A stretch of 20,138 nucleotides of DNA from an uncultured Eubacteriales bacterium (lineage in GTDB: Bacteria > Bacillota > Clostridia > Tissierellales > Peptoniphilaceae). The notes below the pieces were generated by a model that saw only the letters and a program-made list of their open reading frames with translations, was not told where the DNA came from and searched no databases. The stretch spans positions 1 through 20,138 of the forward strand of contig CABTXP010000025.1 in NCBI GenBank assembly GCA_902488815.1, written 5' to 3'. Within the stretch, counting starts at the first letter, position 1. Each line of letters begins with the position of its first letter. This document shows, one piece after another, positions 14,921-20,138 of this stretch. Both the position numbers and the translations under genes were made by a program.

Positions 14921-15820
14921 TTATTGTGTAACAGTTTCTGCAGCTTTAGCTGCCTTTGCAGCTTCTGCAGCTTGTTTTTTCTTTTCTTGTTGTTTCTTAA
15001 CAGTTTCTTTAATCTTGTCCATCCTTTCAGGATACTCTACAAATATTGCGTGAGTTGGACAAACCGCTGCACAGAAACCGCAGTTGATACATTGTGTGTA
15101 ATCAATTTCAGCCAAATTGTCTGTAACTTTAATACATCCCTTAGGGCAAGTTCTTTCGCACATCTTGCAGCCGATACATCCGATTGAGCAATTTGTACGA
15201 ACTTCTTTACCTGTATCAACGGATTTACATTTAACCATAGTTTTTTGTTTATATGGAACTAATTCGATAACATGTTTCGGGCAAGTCTTAATACATTTCA
15301 TACATGCCACGCATTTTTCTTTATCTACTACTGCAATTCCGTCAACTAAATGTATTGCGTCGAAGTCACAAACTTTGACACAAGTGCCGCCGCCTACACA
15401 TCCGTAGCCGCAAGCCTTGTTGCCGCGTTGAAAATCTGAAATCAATCTGCAGTCTTTAATTCCTGTGTACTCGTACTTATTGCCTGCTTTGTCACAAGTA
15501 CCTTGACATTTTACAAGTGCCACTTGTCTTTCAACATTACCTGCATTAACGCCCATGATTTCACCGACTTTAGCAGCTACTTCAGCGCCGCCTATAGCGC
15601 AGCCGTTAACAGGAGCGTTACCTTGAGCAATGGCATTTGCAAGACCTTCACATCCGGGGAATCCGCAAGCACCGCAGTTGGCACCGGGAAGCACTCCTAA
15701 AATTTGTGAAACTTTTTCATCTACTTCAACTGCAAAAACTCTTGATGCAATTGAAAGAGCAACGCCGAAAATAACTCCCATAACTCCCAGAACAATTATA
15801 GGTGTAATAATATTATCCAT
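14921..15820 (-). CDS. rnfB: Rnf complex subunit B (polyferredoxin)
   Basis: Receives electrons from reduced ferredoxin for the Rnf ferredoxin:NAD+ oxidoreductase. 299 residues: N-terminal helix (about 5-25), then the NCGACGFPGC cluster (C49, C52, C57, C74). Four further ferredoxin-type Cys sets follow: C137/141/147/151, C170/173/176/180, C211 or C215/218/221/225, and C244/247/250/254. Extra Cys occur at 105, 109 and 124. The length and number of clusters fit clostridial RnfB rather than the shorter proteobacterial form. The C-terminus is a Lys/Gln/Ala-rich tail (about 275-296). The ATG at 15820 has AGGAGG six bases upstream; an in-frame TTG at 15868 lies inside rnfA and is rejected. Last gene before the terminator. 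Confidence 0.97.
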   Translation of the reverse strand: MDNIITPIIVLGVMGVIFGVALSIASRVFAVEVDEKVSQILGVLPGANCGACGFPGCEGLANAIAQGNAPVNGCAIGGAEVAAKVGEIMGVNAGNVERQVALVKCQGTCDKAGNKYEYTGIKDCRLISDFQRGNKACGYGCVGGGTCVKVCDFDAIHLVDGIAVVDKEKCVACMKCIKTCPKHVIELVPYKQKTMVKCKSVDTGKEVRTNCSIGCIGCKMCERTCPKGCIKVTDNLAEIDYTQCINCGFCAAVCPTHAIFVEYPERMDKIKETVKKQQEKKKQAAEAAKAAKAAETVTQ

Positions 15821-15830
15821 TTTATACCTC

Positions 15831-16412
15831 CTATACCAAACCTGAGAATCCTGAGAACGCAAGAGCAATTAATCCGGAACTGATTAGTGCAATGGGAACT
15901 CCTTGAAGTTTCTTCGGCACATTGCTGATTGCAAATCTTTCACGTAGTGTTGAGATTAAAATCATGGCCAAGAAAAATCCCAGAGATGCTCCAAGTCCTG
16001 AAAAGATTGTTTGAATTAAATTGTATTTGTTTTGAATATTTAAAACCGTAACCCCAAGTACAACACAGTTTGTAGTAATAAGCGGTAGAAAAACCCCCAT
16101 TGCCGTATATAAAGCCGGTGAAGATTTTTTTATAACCATTTCTACAAATTGTACCAAGGATGCAATTACTAAAATAAATACGATAGTTTGTAAATATTCA
16201 AGTCCGAATTTGTTTAATATAAATTCTTGAATACACCATGTAACAGCAGATGCAATAACAACAACGAATGTTACCGCAACGCCCATGCCCATTGCCGTTT
16301 CAGTCTTAGATGTAACACCTAAGAAAGGACAGATGCCTAAGAATTGAGCAAATACATAGTTATTGACAAGAATTGTGGAAATTAAAATAGTACCTATACT
16401 AGCTGTTGACAT
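15831..16412 (-). CDS. rnfA: Rnf complex subunit A (membrane)
   Basis: 193-residue integral membrane subunit with six hydrophobic helices, homologous to RnfE and NqrE. C28 in LGICPFLGV and C116 in TTNCVVLGV fall in the two half-helices that, with RnfE, hold the intramembrane iron-sulfur cluster in the Rnf/Nqr family. Electrons cross the membrane here. A GTG at 16421 is in frame, but the ATG at 16412 has AAGGGTG about six bases upstream and is preferred. It begins one base past the rnfE stop and ends 10 nt before rnfB. Confidence 0.97.
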   Translation of the reverse strand: MSTASIGTILISTILVNNYVFAQFLGICPFLGVTSKTETAMGMGVAVTFVVVIASAVTWCIQEFILNKFGLEYLQTIVFILVIASLVQFVEMVIKKSSPALYTAMGVFLPLITTNCVVLGVTVLNIQNKYNLIQTIFSGLGASLGFFLAMILISTLRERFAISNVPKKLQGVPIALISSGLIALAFSGFSGLV

Positions 16413-16413
16413 A

Positions 16414-17010
16414 TTATTCACCCTTTCTCGTCAATAGATTTCTAAATAGAGCAATTAAGAATCCTAAAATTATAAAAGCTCCAGCCGGTGCACTCATAAC
16501 TCCGATTCCCGGATATGATTCCGGAAAAATGTTTGCGTTAAAAAGTGTGCCGTATCCAAATAATTCTCTAATTAAACCCATTGCTAACACTGCAATTGTA
16601 TATCCAAGACCGGTTCCCAAACCGTCAACGATTGAAGGAATAACCTTATTCTTGTAAGCAAAGCCTTCCGCTTCACCTAAGATACAGCAGTTAACAACGA
16701 TCAAAGGTAAGAATATACCTAAGGCGCTGTAAATAGGTTGTGAATATGCTTGTAAAATCATTTGAACCAATGTTACGAAAGTTGCAATTACAACTATGAA
16801 GCATGGAATTCTGATTTTTGAAGGAATAACTTTTCTAAGTACGGATACTACAAAGTTACTCATTATAAGTACAAATGTTACTGCAGCACCCATTGCAAGT
16901 GAGTTTGTAACAGTTGTTGTAACAGCAAGTGTTGAACATAGTCCTATTTGTTGTATAAAAACCGGGTTATTCTTGAACATACTGTTCGTTAGAACTTTAC
17001 TTAATTTCAC
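16414..17010 (-). CDS. rnfE: Rnf complex subunit E (membrane)
   Basis: 198-residue six-helix membrane subunit paralogous to RnfA, inserted in the opposite topology. C25 (IGLCSTLAV) and C108 (VVNCCILGEAEGFAYKN) are the expected cluster ligands; C109 is additional. The GEAEGFA motif is typical. The start is GTG at 17010, with AGGAGG five bases upstream and no nearby ATG as well placed. Lies 10 nt after rnfG. Confidence 0.97.
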   Translation of the reverse strand: MKLSKVLTNSMFKNNPVFIQQIGLCSTLAVTTTVTNSLAMGAAVTFVLIMSNFVVSVLRKVIPSKIRIPCFIVVIATFVTLVQMILQAYSQPIYSALGIFLPLIVVNCCILGEAEGFAYKNKVIPSIVDGLGTGLGYTIAVLAMGLIRELFGYGTLFNANIFPESYPGIGVMSAPAGAFIILGFLIALFRNLLTRKGE

Positions 17011-17020
17011 GATAACCTCC

Positions 17021-17602
17021 TTAATTTCCTAATAAAACATGGAAAACTTCAATAGCTTTTGTATTTCCCACATTTACAGCCTTACTTGTAACGGTAGCTC
17101 CTGAAATTTGCATAACTTGATTTTCTCCTTGAGGATCATGAGAAATTTCAAGAGGACCTGCTGCAGACTTGCCGTCATAGGATGAATAGTAAAATTCATC
17201 AGCAATCTGAGAACCGAAACCTTTAGTTTCTTGGTTACTTATATTTCTAAATCCGGCAATAGTTTCTCCTTCAATTCTAAAACCGATTGCGTTGGTCATT
17301 TCTCCGCCGAAACCGTTTGTTTTAATATTGATACCGTATCCTATAAGTTCTCCGCCTTTTTTAACTTCGAAGATGTTTTCTACGTCCGGATATTTTTCTT
17401 GAATTTCTGCAAGTTTATTCTTGTCTAAAAGAGTCACTTCTTCAGCGTCTTCGCCGAAAATATCTCTGTAACTTTGAAGAGTTTCTGCCATTTCGTTTTC
17501 AAAAATAATCGGAGCTGTAAATCCGTTTACTACTGCCAATAATCCTGCGGAAACAGCACATAGAATCAACAAAATTACTCCGAGCTTAATACTTTCTTTC
17601 AT
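17021..17602 (-). CDS. rnfG: Rnf complex subunit G (covalent FMN subunit)
   Basis: 193 residues: an N-terminal helix (about 8-28) and an extracytoplasmic FMN-binding domain. The flavinylation motif is SGATVTS, with T170 as the residue expected to carry FMN through a phosphoester bond made by ApbE; no apbE gene is in the window. GFGGEM and NQETKGFGSQI are further family motifs. The ATG overlaps the rnfD stop (ATGA). GGGGAGG lies about ten bases upstream, slightly far. Confidence 0.96.
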   Translation of the reverse strand: MKESIKLGVILLILCAVSAGLLAVVNGFTAPIIFENEMAETLQSYRDIFGEDAEEVTLLDKNKLAEIQEKYPDVENIFEVKKGGELIGYGINIKTNGFGGEMTNAIGFRIEGETIAGFRNISNQETKGFGSQIADEFYYSSYDGKSAAGPLEISHDPQGENQVMQISGATVTSKAVNVGNTKAIEVFHVLLGN

Positions 17603-18555
17603 TTTGTTTTCGCCTCCCCGTAAGCAGATCTCTTAGTAAGTCTGTCAATTAAAGGTGTAGCTGCGTTCATTAAGCAGATTGAGTATGAAACTCCTTCAGG
17701 TAATGAAGCCTTAACCCTGATAAGTGCGGTAATCAAACCTGCAACAACGGCAAAAATAATTTTACCTGTGTTATTTTCAGGACATGTACTGTAGTCAGTT
17801 GCCATGAAAATTGCACCTAACATAAGTCCGCCGCCGAAAATTTCATAAGGAAGAATATTTGCAGGAATACCGAATAGTAGTAAGAATACTGCTGTTGAAA
17901 TTATGTAGAACACCGGTATTCTCCAAGTAATAACTCTTCTGATAAGTAGGTAAATACCGCCTATGATTAATAGTAATGCAGAAGTTTCTCCAAGCACACC
18001 GCCGATATTTCCTATAAACATATCTTTAATTGAAGGAAGTTGTTCAAATGATCCCGCCTTAATAAGTTGCAAAGGTGTGGGACCTGATTTAGCATCAAGT
18101 GCTGCAGGATAGTTGGTCATTTTATCAGCCCAAGAAGCCATTAAAACGATTCTTGCTGCAAGAGCCGGGTTCATAAAGTTGTTACCAACTCCACCGAAAC
18201 ATTCCTTAACAATAATAATTGTAAATACACTACCGAAAGCTCCCATCCATAGCGGTGCACTAGCAGGAAGGTTAAATGCAATTAAAATTCCTGTAACGAC
18301 AGCCGTCAAGTCCTTAATTTGAACTTCTTTTTTGGCAAGCTTTTGATATACATATTCAGAGGCAACTGCACAGACTACGCAAGTAATTGTAAGATAAAGT
18401 GCTCTGATTCCGAAGAAGTAAATACTTCCTATAAGAGCAGGTATAAGAGCAATAATAACATCCAACATTATTCTTTGCACAGTATCTTTTGAGCGCAAGT
18501 GAGGTGCCAATGACACGTAATTTCTTTCCCTGGAAAGATTTAAATTGTTTTCCAT
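17599..18555 (-). CDS. rnfD: Rnf complex subunit D (membrane, FMN-binding)
   Basis: 318 residues with about nine or ten hydrophobic helices, homologous to NqrB and likely part of the ion-translocating core. Motifs include LTAVVTGILIAFNLP, GGVGNNFMNPALAAR and MATDYSTCP. The covalent-FMN loop reads DAKSGPTPL with T160 as the expected attachment site; Pro replaces the Ala of the usual SGAT or TGAT. Whether the coupling ion is Na+ or H+ cannot be told. ATG has GGTAGGTG upstream, formed at the end of rnfC 7 nt away. Confidence 0.97.
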   Translation of the reverse strand: MENNLNLSRERNYVSLAPHLRSKDTVQRIMLDVIIALIPALIGSIYFFGIRALYLTITCVVCAVASEYVYQKLAKKEVQIKDLTAVVTGILIAFNLPASAPLWMGAFGSVFTIIIVKECFGGVGNNFMNPALAARIVLMASWADKMTNYPAALDAKSGPTPLQLIKAGSFEQLPSIKDMFIGNIGGVLGETSALLLIIGGIYLLIRRVITWRIPVFYIISTAVFLLLFGIPANILPYEIFGGGLMLGAIFMATDYSTCPENNTGKIIFAVVAGLITALIRVKASLPEGVSYSICLMNAATPLIDRLTKRSAYGEAKTK

Positions 18556-18562
18556 AATACAC

Positions 18563-19897
18563 CTACCTTGTCATTCTCGATTTAACTTCACGCTTAGCAA
18601 GTTTAATAGACGGAGTTAAATGTCTCTTTGCAGGACATACGAATGAGCAAATACCGCATTCCATACATTGGTCTGCATGAAGCTCGTCACATAACTCAAT
18701 ATTTTCTCTTAAAATTGCCGCATTAATATCTGTGGGATTGATTCTTGCCGGGCAGTGATCAATACATCTTGAACATTTGATACATGGACTTTCTTGTGTA
18801 GAGCGAATTTCTACATCGGTAAATGCCAATATACCTGAAGTTGTCTTTGTAACAGGGCTATTTAAATCAAAAACAGACTTACCTGTCATAGGACCGCCGC
18901 AAATAATTTCAACAGTATTGTCTTTAATGCCGCCGCAAAATTCCAAAATATCTCCAACAGTAGTGCCGATTTTAACCATAATGTTTTTAGGTTGATTAAT
19001 ACCGGAACCGCTTACCGTTATAACTCTTTCGTATGACGGTTTACCTTTCACTACAGCTTCTTGGAAAGCAAGAGTAGTGCCCACATTGGTTAGGAAAACT
19101 CCAACGTCGTTTGTAACACCGTTTTGAGGAACGATTCTGCCTACAACGGCTTCAGTAAGTCTCTTTGAATCACCTTGGGGATACTTGGTCTTACATCCTA
19201 CAACGGTTAAATTTTTAAATCTTTCTTCTTTTGCAATAACTTCTTCCATTTTTGCAATGGCATCAGGTTTATTTTCCTCAATAGCCATATATGAAACCTT
19301 TTTATTGTAAAAGTTTGCAAAAATTTCAAGACCTTCCAAAATTTCCTCAGTTCTTTCCAACATAATTCTGTGGTCACAAGTAAGGAAAGGTTCGCATTCA
19401 GCGCCGTTTATAATACATTCGTCAAGGGGCGGATTTTCATTTTTAATCTTTGCATGAAGTGGGAAACCTGCTCCCCCCATACCTACAATACCGGCCTTTT
19501 TAACAATGGGAATTAAATCATCAAGGCTCAAGTCTTTGTAATTTTCTACAGGCTTAATACCCTCATAAATCTCTCCCTTTCCATCTGACTCGATAGCGAC
19601 ACAATCACAGTATCTGCCGTCAGCAGTGTACATTTTTTTAATTTCTTTAACTGTACCTGAAACACTCGAGTGTACATCAGCGGAAATGAAAGCTTCTGAT
19701 GAGCCGACGGTTTGTCCGACTTTTACACTGTCCCCAACACTTACAACAGGTTTGCAAGGTGCACCTATATGTTGAGACATTGGAATGTAAACAATCTTAG
19801 GATCGGGCATAACTTCAATAGCCATACCTTCGCTCAATTCCTTGTGCTCATCAAAATGAATTCCTCCCACTTTAAAAGTGAGATTTCTTGAACTCAT
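18563..19897 (-). CDS. rnfC: Rnf complex subunit C (NADH/FMN/2x[4Fe-4S] subunit)
   Basis: Cytoplasmic subunit that binds FMN and NAD(H) and reduces NAD+ with electrons entering through RnfB and the membrane core. 444 residues. The glycine-rich FMN loop GMGGAGFPLHAK is at 139-150, followed by NGAECEPFL and YPQGDSKRL. A SLBB-like segment follows, then two [4Fe-4S] sets (C372/375/378/382 and C411/414/417/421). The in-frame GTG at 19936 is rejected because AAAGGAG sits seven bases before the ATG at 19897. It lacks the long C-terminal repeat tail of proteobacterial RnfC, as expected for Firmicutes. First gene of the CDGEAB order known from clostridia, with short or overlapping junctions. Confidence 0.97.
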   Translation of the reverse strand: MSSRNLTFKVGGIHFDEHKELSEGMAIEVMPDPKIVYIPMSQHIGAPCKPVVSVGDSVKVGQTVGSSEAFISADVHSSVSGTVKEIKKMYTADGRYCDCVAIESDGKGEIYEGIKPVENYKDLSLDDLIPIVKKAGIVGMGGAGFPLHAKIKNENPPLDECIINGAECEPFLTCDHRIMLERTEEILEGLEIFANFYNKKVSYMAIEENKPDAIAKMEEVIAKEERFKNLTVVGCKTKYPQGDSKRLTEAVVGRIVPQNGVTNDVGVFLTNVGTTLAFQEAVVKGKPSYERVITVSGSGINQPKNIMVKIGTTVGDILEFCGGIKDNTVEIICGGPMTGKSVFDLNSPVTKTTSGILAFTDVEIRSTQESPCIKCSRCIDHCPARINPTDINAAILRENIELCDELHADQCMECGICSFVCPAKRHLTPSIKLAKREVKSRMTR

Positions 19898-20022
19898 AGA
19901 ACTACTCCTTTCAAATATAATTTTACAGGCTCTCACCTGATTCGTTATAATTATAACACTAAAATTTTATAAAGTATATTAAACGAGATTTTTCTTTAAA
20001 TTTATTAAATCTTAGTAATTGG
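19898..20022 (-). other. rnf 5' leader and control region
   Basis: About 125 nt between the distal rnf promoter's expected start and the rnfC ATG. It contains an extended -10 (TGTTATAAT) embedded in a perfect 14-bp palindrome (19944-19957), and a short CAGG-TGAGAG-CCTG hairpin (19926-19939). I do not match it to a known riboswitch. Confidence 0.45.
19944..19957. promoter_or_regulatory. Perfect 14-bp palindrome over a second rnf -10
   Basis: GTTATAATTATAAC reads the same on both strands and includes the minus-strand extended -10 TG-T-TATAAT (hexamer 19955-19950). It has the GTTA-N6-TAAC shape of clostridial Rex-type operators, but the outer TT/AA flanks do not match. Confidence 0.35.
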
Positions 20023-20028
20023 AAATAA

Positions 20029-20058
20029 ATTGTATTAATGTAAAAAAAGTGTTGACAA
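20029..20058 (-). promoter_or_regulatory. Candidate distal rnf promoter
   Basis: Minus strand: TTGTCA (20058-20053), 18-nt spacer, TACAAT (20034-20029); each hexamer matches consensus at five of six positions. Its -35 overlaps the -35 of the tRNA-Leu promoter on the plus strand. Confidence 0.55.
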
Positions 20059-20080
20059 AATTTAATATGCCTTATACAAT
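20052..20080 (+). promoter_or_regulatory. Promoter of tRNA-Leu
   Basis: Plus strand: perfect TTGACA (20052-20057), 17-nt spacer, TACAAT (20075-20080). The expected start is near 20087, about five bases before the mature tRNA 5' end. Fits a strong sigma-A type stable RNA promoter. Confidence 0.85.
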
Positions 20081-20091
20081 GTATAGTGCTT

Positions 20092-20138
20092 GCGGGAGTG
20101 GCGGAATTGGCAGACGCGCTAGACTTAGGATCTAGTTC
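20092..20138 (+). tRNA. tRNA-Leu(UAG), 5' part, cut by window edge
   Basis: Acceptor strand GCGGGAG is followed by TG, then a class II type D arm (GGCGGAATTGGCAGACGC). The anticodon arm has stem CTAGA/TCTAG and 7-nt loop CTTAGGA. Positions 34-36 read TAG, so it decodes CUA and probably other CUN leucine codons. The variable arm, T arm and 3' end lie outside the window. Confidence 0.95.

Noticed and set aside
15821..15868. N-terminal extension of rnfB from a TTG inside rnfA
   Set aside because: AGGAGG six bases before the ATG at 15820 decides the start; RnfB normally begins just before its membrane helix.
19898..19936. N-terminal extension of rnfC from a GTG
   Set aside because: It would read through the AAAGGAG ribosome-binding site that serves the ATG at 19897; the extension has no family similarity.

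Overview
The window comes from a low-GC, Gram-positive-type anaerobe. Supporting genes are a complete Rnf complex, an EFR-type flavodoxin/ferredoxin fusion, the diadenylate cyclase pair cdaA-cdaR, RecX, and a SEDS/PBP cell-wall pair. AT-rich spacers and strong AGGAGG ribosome-binding sites fit Clostridia or Tissierellia (Peptoniphilaceae-like). This placement is inferred from gene content; no 16S gene is present. I see no mobile elements, CRISPR arrays or phage genes. Twenty-one of 23 protein genes lie on the minus strand.

Layout, left to right. (1) 1-4897, minus: FHA protein -> SEDS glycan polymerase -> class B PBP -> ispD -> ispF -> transaldolase (cut by the left edge). All junctions overlap or are separated by at most 4 nt. 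(2) 4972-5858, plus: recX and a GIY-YIG domain protein, with GTGA overlap. (3) 9609-5802, minus: OmpR-family regulator -> histidine kinase -> large unknown lipoprotein -> small three-helix membrane protein. It converges on the GIY-YIG gene, overlaps its end, and has its terminator inside that gene. (4) 10483-9719, minus: a lone EFR-type flavodoxin/ferredoxin fusion between two terminators. (5) 14624-10563, minus: DUF5317-like membrane protein -> cdaA -> cdaR -> guaB, ending in a clear terminator. (6) 19897-14921, minus: rnfC-D-G-E-A-B, ending in a long GNRA-loop terminator. (7) 20092 to the right edge, plus: 5' part of tRNA-Leu(UAG), divergent from rnf.

How the genes fit together. Region 1 links peptidoglycan polymerisation and crosslinking with MEP-pathway isoprenoid synthesis, the source of the undecaprenyl carrier. 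Region 5 links c-di-AMP synthesis and its regulator with the committed step to GMP. Region 6 encodes the ferredoxin:NAD+ oxidoreductase ion pump, and region 4 a soluble protein likely to exchange electrons with ferredoxin. Region 3 is a two-component system with two co-translated envelope proteins of unknown function and is the least explained locus here.

Several starts were placed downstream of the longest open frame because an ATG with a well-spaced Shine-Dalgarno lies there: ispF, rnfA, rnfB, rnfC, cdaR and the EFR gene. recX appears to be leaderless. Most of the window is core metabolism. The points most worth a second look are the unknown lipoprotein and membrane protein of region 3, the terminator embedded in an opposing gene, the recX promoter, and the shared -35 box between tRNA-Leu and rnf.
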